NCBI GenBank assembly: GCA_021775755.1
Contig: JAJFHE010000033.1
Location: forward strand, 62,001-126,000
DNA: 64,000 nucleotides
Direction: 5' to 3'
Source: Hyphomicrobiales bacterium
Lineage (GTDB): Bacteria; Pseudomonadota; Alphaproteobacteria; Rhizobiales; JAJFHB01
This document shows, in pieces, positions 8,378 to 14,383 of the stretch. The notes below the pieces were generated by a model, which was given only the letters and a program-made list of their open reading frames with translations, had not been told where the DNA came from and did no database searches. Every line of letters begins with the position of its first letter. Within the stretch, counting starts at the first letter, position 1. The translations under genes and the position numbers were made by a program.

Positions 8378-9373
8378 ATGGCAAGGTGGACCGCCAAAAG
8401 AGTTCGCGAATCTTGGCTCTTTATCGCGTTTGAGGTGATCGGCTTCGCAGCCGTACTTGCTGCGTTGACCGCTTTCGTTATCGATCTCTGGGATCGGCGC
8501 GAGGAGCGCATTGCCCGTCACTGGCAGTTGCTTGCAACGAGATCGGCGGGGGAAGGCGGAAAGAGTATGGCCTTGGAGTATTTGGTGTCCAAGGGCGTTA
8601 GCCTCGCGAACATAGATCTCAGCAGTGTCAACATGGGAGGTCCAGTTACGATCTCCAACGTTGATTTGTCTGGAGCGGACTTTACCGATGCCAATCTCGA
8701 CGATGTCATGTTTCGGAACGTGGACCTCAGTTTCGCGCTCTTTTCCCGCTCGCAACTCAACGGAGCAAGCTTCATTGACGTTAAGGTTCGACACACGAGC
8801 TTTCTGTACGCTGATATGAGCGGAGTGAAGTTTTCGGCAATAGGACTCGAAAGCATCGTTTTCGACAACACAGGCCTCACTGGTGCCAAGCTGGAGGCAG
8901 CTGAATTCTTCAAAGTTTGCTTCACGACGATTGACCCGGACTTCGCAAATTCTGTCTTTAGACCGACCGCATTCGACGACGCCCACGTCTCGTTTATGAA
9001 TGTATATCTTTCGAACACTCGGGAGGAGATAGAAGGTGGGAATAGTGATGACGCGCAGGATGGTTGCGTACTGCCATTGCTGGACCGATCGATCTCGATT
9101 TCGAGTGTCGAACCCGTTGTCCGTTATAGGTATCAAATGCAAATGGCCGGTGGCGATGGAGGATCGCAACAGAGTGACCTTGCCTTCAACGGAATCATTT
9201 GCAGGACAATCTATGACGAACAGCTCGAGCGGAATATCTATGAACAGACTTCGAATGAATCCGTACCTCCAGACATTCTGCGAGCGCGCGGCGAGTTTGC
9301 ACAGTCTGACTGGAACCGTTTGACACTGCGCGATTGTGATGACGGTCAATGGCACTTTTTTGGACGGTCGTGA
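8378..9373 (+). CDS. membrane-anchored pentapeptide-repeat protein
   Basis: The 331-residue protein starts after a GGGAG site. One TM helix lies near residues 14-36, followed by a basic stop-transfer segment. Residues 75-200 contain repeats of the A(D/N)LXX type (NVDLSGADFTDANLDDVMF, then AKLEAAEF), which form a right-handed quadrilateral beta helix. The last 130 residues are a separate globular domain. Pentapeptide proteins can mimic DNA or bind effectors, and membrane-anchored forms appear in phage-defence gene sets. The lower GC content and orientation set it apart from the operon, so it is probably an accessory gene. Confidence 0.8.
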   Translation: MARWTAKRVRESWLFIAFEVIGFAAVLAALTAFVIDLWDRREERIARHWQLLATRSAGEGGKSMALEYLVSKGVSLANIDLSSVNMGGPVTISNVDLSGADFTDANLDDVMFRNVDLSFALFSRSQLNGASFIDVKVRHTSFLYADMSGVKFSAIGLESIVFDNTGLTGAKLEAAEFFKVCFTTIDPDFANSVFRPTAFDDAHVSFMNVYLSNTREEIEGGNSDDAQDGCVLPLLDRSISISSVEPVVRYRYQMQMAGGDGGSQQSDLAFNGIICRTIYDEQLERNIYEQTSNESVPPDILRARGEFAQSDWNRLTLRDCDDGQWHFFGRS

Positions 9374-9384
9374 GCCTGTCATTT

Positions 9385-10071
9385 TCACGCCGCGTCCCCC
9401 TCGAACAGCGGTGCCGGCACCTCGGCGCCGGGCAGGATGGATACGTAGTCGCCCGGCTGTGTCAGCTCATCGCGGCACGGCGGGATCCAGACGAAGCGCG
9501 TGGCGCAGCCGATACCGTGGTCGGGCCCCCACACCATCCAGCAATAGGCCGTCGGCAAATTGGCTTTCGGGTCGAGGCACCCGGGCACCAGCGACACGCG
9601 CTCGGCGAACTGCGCGATGACGGTCGGCGGCGTCTTCGAAAACAGGTCGTTGAACCGCCCCTGCCCCTCGACGAACTGCAGCCGCACCAGCATCGCCACG
9701 CCGACGCGCGCGATCGTCAGTGCCTTTTCGATAAACTCCTGGGCGAGCCGGAACGGTGGATTGGTGATGATCCAGTCGCACTCGTACCGCGTCACCGGCC
9801 ACAGGAAATCCGCAACCTCCGCAAAGACGCCGTAGTCGAAACAGTCGGACAAGATGACATTGCCGACACGGCCTTTCAGGACCTCGCCCATGTGCCCCTG
9901 GCCGCACGCCGGTTCCCACACCGACGCCGCGCGCAGGCTGCGCCCCTTGTCGTGGAGCACATGCTCAAACAGCGCCCGTGTGGCCCACGGGTGTGTCGGA
10001 AAATAGTCCAGCGCATCCGGCGGCATCGCCCGGCTGGCCACAACGGCGGTCGATTTGTTGCGCGGTTTCAC
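9385..10071 (-). CDS. phage-type DNA adenine methyltransferase
   Basis: The protein has 228 residues. It has a SAM-binding motif EPACGQGH at 53-60 and the catalytic NPPF at 104-107, the order and spacing of N6-adenine methyltransferases. No restriction partner is nearby, so it is a solitary enzyme that may protect the element's DNA from host restriction. Its start overlaps the upstream gene's stop by 4 bp. Just after its stop lies an ATG (near 9390) now facing the pentapeptide gene. Confidence 0.85.
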   Translation of the reverse strand: MKPRNKSTAVVASRAMPPDALDYFPTHPWATRALFEHVLHDKGRSLRAASVWEPACGQGHMGEVLKGRVGNVILSDCFDYGVFAEVADFLWPVTRYECDWIITNPPFRLAQEFIEKALTIARVGVAMLVRLQFVEGQGRFNDLFSKTPPTVIAQFAERVSLVPGCLDPKANLPTAYCWMVWGPDHGIGCATRFVWIPPCRDELTQPGDYVSILPGAEVPAPLFEGDAA

Positions 10072-10373
10072 TGGTACTGGCCCTCCTCGTACCAGTGCGC
10101 ATGCGCTTTTGGTGGAGGTTCGCGCGTGGTCTCGGAAGCCAGCTCCACGAGTGTCCCGAGCAACTTGCGCGAGGTGTCGTTCAGGCGATTTTCAAACGCC
10201 AGATCGACACCGAGCACAAGCGCACGCTCGTGCGCTGCAAGCTTCCGGCCTTGCGTGCGCATGGCGGCCATATGCCGCCGCAACCGCATTTCGGTGTCCG
10301 GCTTGACCGGCCCCTTGGTCATCGACACGACCCAGGCCGTCGCCATCAGTTTCTGGAAGGGTGTTTTGGTCAT
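10068..10373 (-). CDS. hypothetical phage protein
   Basis: The protein has 101 residues, mostly helical and rich in Lys, Arg and Ala, with no recognised motif. Its stop overlaps the methyltransferase start (ATGA), so the two are coupled. It is probably a small accessory subunit or an unrelated early protein. The upstream 238 bases hold a palindromic repeat element rather than another gene. Confidence 0.6.
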   Translation of the reverse strand: MTKTPFQKLMATAWVVSMTKGPVKPDTEMRLRRHMAAMRTQGRKLAAHERALVLGVDLAFENRLNDTSRKLLGTLVELASETTREPPPKAHAHWYEEGQYQ

Positions 10374-10382
10374 CCGTCTTTC

Positions 10383-10575
10383 TCGCTCCCGGCAGCGGCT
10401 CCGCCGCGCCTGCGCGGGCGCGTGCCTTCGGCACGACGGGCGCTTGCCCTTGCCTCGCTTCGCTCGGTTCCATGTGCGCGCTCCTCCGCCCCGCGAGGGG
10501 CGGCAAGCGCGACCGCGCGCCGGGCGTCAGCCCGCCCCCGCGGAGGCGTGCCGCTTGCGGCACTGCCGTGAGCGA
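10383..10575. repeat. palindromic repeat element (copy 1)
   Basis: The 193-base element is bounded by inverted ends TCGCTCCCGGCAG and CTGCCGTGAGCGA. Inside are further hairpins such as GTGCC-TTC-GGCAC, CCGCCCC-GCGA-GGGGCGG and GTGCCG-CTT-GCGGCAC. A block of about 70 bases (GCCGCGCCTGCGCGGGCGCG onward) recurs in reverse orientation near 16845-16920. It fills the gap between two operon genes. Confidence 0.6.
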
Positions 10576-10611
10576 CAACAAAATATCCCCCCTGCGCGAT
10601 CACCGTGCCCA

Positions 10612-11124
10612 TCACGCGCCTCCCCGCACTTTCAGCAGCTGCGCCGCGCGCGCGCCGAGCACCGACAGCCAAGCGCCGACGCTTGCGCGTTCCAGCGGAT
10701 AAACGCGGTCGTGGCCGCCGATGCGCACGAACAGCTCCGCCTCGGCGGCCTGCGTGTCCGAAGGATCGCGCACGAATGCCATGGAGATTTCCGCCGTGGC
10801 GCACGCCATGTCGGCGGCGTGCAGGAAACCTTCGGCATAGAGCCCGCGCGTCGAAGCTGGCAGCGCAAGGTAGGTGTCGTACACCGCCCGCCCCGGCTCG
10901 CCGTCGAGCACCAGCGCCACCGCGTCGAAGCGCCGTATTTCGACCTTCGACCCGGCCCGCCGCATCGAAACCGACGATGTCGTTTTGCTAACCGTTCCGT
11001 CCGCAGGACGGCAAGCGCGCCACTCTTCGTTTTTGTGGGCAGCCGGCCCTTGGGCCGCCCCCGCAGTGGCGTTCGGGCCCTTGCCCGAACTGCCGTAAGC
11101 GATATCAAACCCCTTCCCGCTCAT
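10612..11124 (-). CDS. hypothetical phage protein carrying an in-frame repeat element
   Basis: From the ATG at 11124 the protein has 170 residues. The start overlaps the upstream gene's stop (ATGA). Residues about 9-45 are encoded by an inserted palindromic element (10985-11102) and look unlike the rest. Residues 55-165 form a compact mixed domain (EIRRFDAVALVLDGEPGRAV, later AELFVRIGGHDRVYPLERAS). I do not recognise the family; a restriction or recombination helper is possible but not supported. The in-frame insertion near the N-terminus apparently has not inactivated it. Confidence 0.6.
   Translation of the reverse strand: MSGKGFDIAYGSSGKGPNATAGAAQGPAAHKNEEWRACRPADGTVSKTTSSVSMRRAGSKVEIRRFDAVALVLDGEPGRAVYDTYLALPASTRGLYAEGFLHAADMACATAEISMAFVRDPSDTQAAEAELFVRIGGHDRVYPLERASVGAWLSVLGARAAQLLKVRGGA
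10985..11102. repeat. palindromic repeat element (copy 2, inside a gene)
   Basis: The 118-base element runs from TTGCTAACCG to GCCGTAAGCGA and has hairpins CCGTCC-GCA-GGACGG and GTTCGGGC-CCTT-GCCCGAAC. Its ends resemble those of the element at 10383-10575. It lies inside the gene at 10612-11124 without breaking the frame. Confidence 0.55.
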
Positions 11125-11414
11125 TGCATGCCGCCTTCGTTCTCGGCGCAGCTGAGCATGCACTTCTCGAATCTTGTTTTCGCGGTCTCGAGGAACCCGT
11201 CGCGCGCCACGTCGCGCCGCTCTCCGCAGGCGACGGCTACGCTCATCACCAGAACGGCGGCCACGTCGAGGTAAAGAATCGACGTCGTGACAGCGGCCTC
11301 AATGTTAGTCTCGTGTGTCGCGAACTTCCTGCGTATCTGAGTCGCCTGTTCGACAAGGTCGGTAAACTCTGATCGTTGCAGCTGTTCCAGTTCATTTGGT
11401 GTCTCACTCACCAT
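11121..11414 (-). CDS. hypothetical phage protein
   Basis: The 97-residue protein starts at ATG 11414 and overlaps the CII-like gene by 11 bases at one end and the next gene by 4 at the other, so the three are a coupled operon. It has a possible membrane helix near residues 45-60 (YLDVAAVLVMSVAVACG) and is otherwise helical. No family is recognised. The starts further upstream that extend the frame overlap the CII-like gene and are unlikely. Confidence 0.6.
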   Translation of the reverse strand: MVSETPNELEQLQRSEFTDLVEQATQIRRKFATHETNIEAAVTTSILYLDVAAVLVMSVAVACGERRDVARDGFLETAKTRFEKCMLSCAENEGGMQ

Positions 11415-11904
11415 CACGCCCCTCCCCGCCGCCATCGCGCTTCTCCGCGCAGGCCGCACGCAGCGTGGCGAGCGCCTCGATCGCCTCGTCGATCTCGTTG
11501 ACGGCGCGCCCGGCCTCGCGCGCGGTCATCTTGCCGTCGGCGAGATCGGCGGCCAGTTCGGCGAACACGTCGGACACTTCCTTGCCGACCTTGGCCACCT
11601 GCGCGGAAAGTTCCTGCAGGTCCTCCGGCAGGTCGACGCGCCACAGCACATGGCCCGCCTCCGCCGCGAGATAGCGCGTCACGACCGGGTCGCCGGCCTC
11701 GCGCTCGAGCACGCGGACCACATCGACCGGCATGTGCCGGTCGGAATACTCGTCGCGGTCGGTATACGTGAACAGCGCCTGACGCCCGACCCGGCAGCCC
11801 GGCACGTTCGCCGCCGCACTCAGACCGCCCACAAGGTTGATGAGCATTTCCGCCGCCAGTTCGATCGAGCCCGCCGGGCGCGCCTTGAAGGTTGATTTAG
11901 CCAT
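11404..11904 (-). CDS. phage regulatory CII-like protein
   Basis: The 166-residue protein has an N-terminal half (GSIELAAEMLINLVGG, CRVGRQALFTYTD, then MPVDVVRVLEREAGDPVVTRYLA) that resembles the CII regulatory proteins of P2/186-type phages. The C-terminal half (residues 90-150) is a coiled-coil helix pair. CII-type proteins activate lysogenic promoters. It lies after the Cro-like gene, and its first 14 bases are ATGGCTAAATCAAC, the sequence that recurs at both ends of the twin accessory cassettes. The original Cro-CII junction was probably contiguous before insertion. Confidence 0.6.
   Translation of the reverse strand: MAKSTFKARPAGSIELAAEMLINLVGGLSAAANVPGCRVGRQALFTYTDRDEYSDRHMPVDVVRVLEREAGDPVVTRYLAAEAGHVLWRVDLPEDLQELSAQVAKVGKEVSDVFAELAADLADGKMTAREAGRAVNEIDEAIEALATLRAACAEKRDGGGEGRDGE
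11891..11904. repeat. 14-bp junction repeat, copy A
   Basis: GTTGATTTAGCCAT, identical to 12687-12700 and 13417-13430. Read leftward it is ATGGCTAAATCAAC, the first codons (MAKST) of the CII-like gene. It marks the left edge of the first accessory cassette. Confidence 0.8.
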
Positions 11905-11925
11905 ACGGGCGTGCCCCAGTGCTGA

Positions 11926-11956
11926 GTTGTTGAGAATCGAAATGCGCTGCTACGGT
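11926..11956 (+). promoter_or_regulatory. promoter of cassette 1, predicted leaderless
   Basis: GTTGTTGAGAATCG (11926-11939) is shared with the second cassette. TTGTTG (11927-11932) and TACGGT (11951-11956) are 18 bp apart and the ATG follows 6 bases later, so the transcript should start at the ATG. No ribosome site precedes the gene. Copy-A-to-ATG distance is 72 bases, the same as in cassette 2. Confidence 0.55.
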
Positions 11957-11962
11957 TGCGGA

Positions 11963-12502
11963 ATGGAGTGGCTCGCTAATCTCACGGTGTTGGAAACGAT
12001 TCTGAGCATTGTCACCGCGGTGTTTGCCATTGGTGCTACACTCTTTGGCCTCTATAAGTCGTGGCGCGCCCGCACCGCACCTAAGGCTATCCTCGACGTC
12101 ATCCTCGAGATCGTCCCGGGTGCCGAACAGTTCATCCTGGTCAATGTTGACGTGAAGAACACAACGCCCCATGCGATCGAATTTCCATCCTTCGAACTCG
12201 TTTCGCCGGACGGCGCGATGCTTCACTACTTGGGCGAGGTTTGGCGCGCCCCGCCAGCCAGCCCGAACACACGCGAGTATCAAGAACCTTTGGTTCCCGG
12301 CCGCAGCGTTGTCGAGATGAACGAACACATCGGACCCGAGATGAGCCACCGCTTCACCGTTGGCGCGATCTGGCTGCCCGTAGGCGCACCCGCCCGTACC
12401 GCGAAACGCTTCGTGTTCCGGTTCCATTTTCGGTTGAGGGGCCCGCGAGAGACAGAGTGGCGCCCGCAAATCGACCGGCGAAACCCCTGCTCTGTTGATT
12501 AA
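11963..12502 (+). CDS. cassette 1: membrane-anchored protein with beta domain
   Basis: From ATG 11963 the protein has 179 residues. A TM helix spans about residues 10-30, followed by a positive stretch (KSWRAR) that suggests a cytoplasmic C-terminus. Residues 45-165 alternate beta strands and turns (ILVNVDVKNTTPHAIEFPSF, RFVFRFHFRLRG) as in a small beta sandwich. The family is unknown to me. Its size and layout match the cassette 2 protein (177 residues). It converges on a 35-aa TM micro-gene. An upstream in-frame ATG (11942) overlaps the promoter and is rejected. Role: possibly a phage-encoded defence or exclusion component; inference only. Confidence 0.7.
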   Translation: MEWLANLTVLETILSIVTAVFAIGATLFGLYKSWRARTAPKAILDVILEIVPGAEQFILVNVDVKNTTPHAIEFPSFELVSPDGAMLHYLGEVWRAPPASPNTREYQEPLVPGRSVVEMNEHIGPEMSHRFTVGAIWLPVGAPARTAKRFVFRFHFRLRGPRETEWRPQIDRRNPCSVD

Positions 12503-12537
12503 GGCCGAGGCGCGCCTGCCATCCGCGTACGATGTTC

Positions 12538-12645
12538 TCAATCGCGGTGCGACAGGGCGTACAATATGACGATCAGCACTCCGATAATTGCCCCCAATTC
12601 GATCGATATGATTTTCAAGGTCGCGCTTATTGCCTGATCGTACAT
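12538..12645 (-). CDS. cassette 1: 35-aa single-TM micro-protein
   Basis: The ORF begins MYDQAISATLKIISIE and continues with a hydrophobic helix (GAIIGVLIVILYAL) and a SHRD tail. GAGAGGGA lies 7 bases before the ATG. It is a leftward gene between copy B of the 14-bp repeat and the convergent anchored-protein gene, whose stop is 36 bases away. Peptides of this type occur as toxins, holin-like peptides or small membrane-protein regulators. The equivalent cassette 2 gene has the same position, which argues that it is real. Confidence 0.6.
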   Translation of the reverse strand: MYDQAISATLKIISIELGAIIGVLIVILYALSHRD

Positions 12646-12686
12646 GCTGTGGTCCCTCTCTTCCGGCGTCGCATATAATCTGTTGG

Positions 12687-12700
12687 GTTGATTTAGCCAT
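12687..12700. repeat. 14-bp junction repeat, copy B
   Basis: GTTGATTTAGCCAT, identical to copies A and C. It separates the two cassettes. Read leftward, its ATG is preceded by a strong GGAGG (6 bases before the ATG). Confidence 0.8.
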
Positions 12701-12721
12701 GCGCACCTCCGGCAACGTCAG

Positions 12722-12752
12722 GTTGTTGAGAATCGGAGGGCGGTGATACGGT
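12722..12752 (+). promoter_or_regulatory. promoter of cassette 2, predicted leaderless
   Basis: GTTGTTGAGAATCG (12722-12735) and TACGGT (12747-12752) match the cassette 1 promoter exactly. TTGTTG and TACGGT are 18 bp apart, and the ATG at 12759 follows after 6 bases. Intervening bases differ, so only the promoter elements and spacing are conserved. Confidence 0.55.
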
Positions 12753-12758
12753 CTTGCC

Positions 12759-13292
12759 ATGGCCATCAACTGGACATTGGTGATTGCTGGCGGCGCCTTG
12801 GTGTTGAGCGTCATCAACACGGCGACAAGCGTTCGGGATTACTTCAGACGCCGAGCCAAGGAAAGACCGACGGTACGGCTTGAGCTCCACCGCCATTCCG
12901 AGGCCGACAATCGCCACTCTGTGATGGTCGCCGGCGACAACCGGAGCGACCATGTGCTTCGAGTGGTTTCGGTAAAACTCGAAAACCCTGTAACCGAATG
13001 GCACCTCATTCCGATCGGCGAGCTCCGGCCTGACGGGGGCGGTGGCGGTTACATTGACCAGCTCAACGAAGTCTACGCTCCGGACAATGCGCTTGAGTGC
13101 GATCTTGTTGCGCCCCCGAAAACAACTTTGCCGACTGCGCAAGTTGGGTTTCTCGATCACACTCCCTTTGGCACGCTGGGCGAGCACGTATTGCGATTTG
13201 AGATTCGTTACATCATCGAGGCAGAACAGATTGAAACTCGTGCATCCCGGTGGACCCGCCCGGCAACAGCGGTTCAGCCGCTGTTCAGCTAA
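12759..13292 (+). CDS. cassette 2: membrane-anchored protein with beta domain
   Basis: The protein has 177 residues. A TM helix spans about residues 6-24 (LVIAGGALVLSVINTATSV) followed by RRRAKER, predicting a cytoplasmic domain. Residues 38-165 are beta-rich (TVRLELHRH, HVLRVVSVKLENP, HVLRFEIRYIIEA), ending in a Trp/Arg-rich tail as in the cassette 1 protein. Sequence identity to it is low but length, anchor and strand order agree. Its stop codon TAA overlaps the TAG of the convergent 33-aa micro-gene. No family is recognised. Confidence 0.7.
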   Translation: MAINWTLVIAGGALVLSVINTATSVRDYFRRRAKERPTVRLELHRHSEADNRHSVMVAGDNRSDHVLRVVSVKLENPVTEWHLIPIGELRPDGGGGGYIDQLNEVYAPDNALECDLVAPPKTTLPTAQVGFLDHTPFGTLGEHVLRFEIRYIIEAEQIETRASRWTRPATAVQPLFS

Positions 13293-13390
13293 TCGAGTCT
13301 GGTTCCGCGCCCCCAAATGGTCACAGCGGTGTTGACGGCATTCACCACGCAAACGGCAATCAGAATCCAGTCCACGAGTTCGAGATCCAT
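13289..13390 (-). CDS. cassette 2: 33-aa single-TM micro-protein
   Basis: The ORF begins MDLELVDWILIAVCVV and ends WGRGTRLD. AAAGGAAG lies 5 bases before the ATG. The TM segment contains AVNTAVTI, similar to VINTATSV in the anchor of the convergent cassette 2 protein, hinting at pairing of the two helices. The two stop codons overlap in CTAA. The position after copy C of the 14-bp repeat matches that of the cassette 1 micro-gene after copy B. Confidence 0.6.
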   Translation of the reverse strand: MDLELVDWILIAVCVVNAVNTAVTIWGRGTRLD

Positions 13391-13416
13391 ACTGTCTTCC
13401 TTTGCGCTGTCGCTGC

Positions 13417-13430
13417 GTTGATTTAGCCAT
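13417..13430. repeat. 14-bp junction repeat, copy C
   Basis: GTTGATTTAGCCAT, identical to copies A and B. Read leftward, it holds the stop codon (TAA) of the Cro-like gene inside ATGGCTAAATC, so the Cro stop overlapped the CII-like start before the cassettes entered. Confidence 0.8.
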
Positions 13431-13713
13431 GTGCGTTCACCGTGACGGGCGCGCACGATGCGGCCATGGTGGTGTCATGCGAACCCTTCTTTGGTTCCCG
13501 ACCTTCAAGACCAAGATGTTCGACACAGGCGTTGTGATGATCGACGACCGTCACCGCCCCGACCGTTACCTGCTCGATTTTCACGACATCGGCAGTGCCT
13601 GGCATGCGTTTGCCTTTAGCCCAAAGCCGTACAGCTTCCGGCGTTCGGCCCACACGTGCCGCAAAGTCGGAGAAGCTTGTATCCGTGGATTTCAGGTGCG
13701 CCGCTAATCTCAT
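13423..13713 (-). CDS. Cro-like repressor
   Basis: The 96-residue protein has an N-terminal helix-turn-helix (FSDFAARVGRTPEAVRLWAKG, about residues 14-34) of the Cro/Xre kind, then a likely strand (VVKIEQVTVGAVTVVD). It is transcribed away from the CI-like gene, with three CI-type operators in between. By analogy it competes for those operators and commits to the lytic state. The C-terminal 35 residues are not conserved in such proteins. No strong ribosome site precedes the start. Confidence 0.7.
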   Translation of the reverse strand: MRLAAHLKSTDTSFSDFAARVGRTPEAVRLWAKGKRMPGTADVVKIEQVTVGAVTVVDHHNACVEHLGLEGREPKKGSHDTTMAASCAPVTVNAHG

Positions 13714-13721
13714 GATCCGAA

Positions 13722-13740
13722 ATCAAACATATTGTTTGAT
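13722..13740. promoter_or_regulatory. CI-type operator 1
   Basis: ATCAAACATATTGTTTGAT, a palindrome with 8-base arms around 3 bases, next to the start of the Cro-like gene. It is the best match to the consensus ATCAAACA-N3-TGTTTGAT seen at six sites in the element. Confidence 0.7.
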
Positions 13741-13744
13741 TTCT

Positions 13745-13763
13745 TTCAACCAATTTGTTTGTA
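13745..13763. promoter_or_regulatory. CI-type operator 2
   Basis: TTCAACCAATTTGTTTGTA, arms matching operator 1 with about one mismatch each, centred 23 bp from it. Confidence 0.5.
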
Positions 13764-13771
13764 AACATGCG

Positions 13772-13788
13772 CCAACAATATGTTGTAT
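13772..13788. promoter_or_regulatory. CI-type operator 3
   Basis: CCAACAATATGTTGTAT, a degenerate copy overlapping the -10 element (TATTCT, 13786-13791) of the repressor gene. Its centre is about 25 bp from operator 2, so the three sites are spaced like a lambda-type operator region. The ATG at 13798 is 6 bases after the -10, so the repressor mRNA is probably leaderless. Confidence 0.45.
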
Positions 13789-13797
13789 TCTGCGGGC

Positions 13798-14379
13798 ATG
13801 AACGAACCCGCCCCAAATCGCATCAAGGAATTGCGCAAACAGCGCAGCTGGTCGCAGCAGCAACTGGCCGAACTGATGAACACAACGAACCAGCAGGTTG
13901 GGAACCTCGAGCGGGGCGACCGCCGGCTCAGTGATCCTTGGATTAAGAAGCTGGCGAAAGCTTTCGAATGCACGCCCGGCGAACTTTTTGAAGCGACCGA
14001 CAATAACGTTGCTCACGTATCATGGGTACAGGCTGGTACCTTCGCCGATACGGTCGATCCGTATCCGCCGGAGGGCACCCCGATGATTGCGGTGGCCGGG
14101 TTGAAGCACACCAACCACATCGCGCTGACCGTGGACGGCGACAGCATGAACCTGCTCGCGCCCGAAGGCTCGATCATCATAGTTGACTTTACGGATAGGG
14201 ATCTACGGCCTGGAAAAGACTATGTGTTCCGAATGAACGACCAGGCCACCTTCAAACGCTGGCGCGAGGATCCACCGAGACTGGAACCCCGGTCAACCAA
14301 TCAGGAACACGAGACCATATTCCCCGACGGCGAGTTCGATATCGTCGGCCGCGTCGTCAAGGTGATTGTGGACCTTTAA
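13798..14379 (+). CDS. CI-like phage repressor (Xre + LexA-type S24 peptidase domain)
   Basis: From the ATG at 13798 the protein has 193 residues. Residues 8-65 are an Xre helix-turn-helix (WSQQQLAELMNTTNQQVGNLERG). Residues 75-190 are a LexA/S24 domain with an Ala-Gly cleavage site in WVQAGTF (79-80), the nucleophile in DGDSM (Ser116) and the base in ATFKRW (Lys153). These are the residues needed for RecA-stimulated self-cleavage, so the element should be inducible by DNA damage. It maintains lysogeny by binding the operators to its left. An upstream ATG at 13780 lies in the promoter and is rejected. Confidence 0.92.
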   Translation: MNEPAPNRIKELRKQRSWSQQQLAELMNTTNQQVGNLERGDRRLSDPWIKKLAKAFECTPGELFEATDNNVAHVSWVQAGTFADTVDPYPPEGTPMIAVAGLKHTNHIALTVDGDSMNLLAPEGSIIIVDFTDRDLRPGKDYVFRMNDQATFKRWREDPPRLEPRSTNQEHETIFPDGEFDIVGRVVKVIVDL

Positions 14380-14383
14380 GGCG

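Noticed and set aside
7334-9388. 684-residue open frame on the minus strand
   Set aside because: It runs antisense through the toxin, antitoxin and pentapeptide genes, has no recognisable domain, and is a by-product of codon bias.
9349-11274. 641-residue plus-strand frame
   Set aside because: Antisense shadow of the methyltransferase and following genes; Arg/His/Pro-rich composition.
11897-12820. 307-residue minus-strand frame starting near copy B
   Set aside because: Reads through both repeat copies antisense to the cassette 1 gene; the micro-gene at 12538 in another frame fits better.
12693-13430. 245-residue frame starting MAKSTQ at copy C
   Set aside because: Continuation of the duplicated CII start through the cassette; composition unlike a protein and overlaps the micro-gene.
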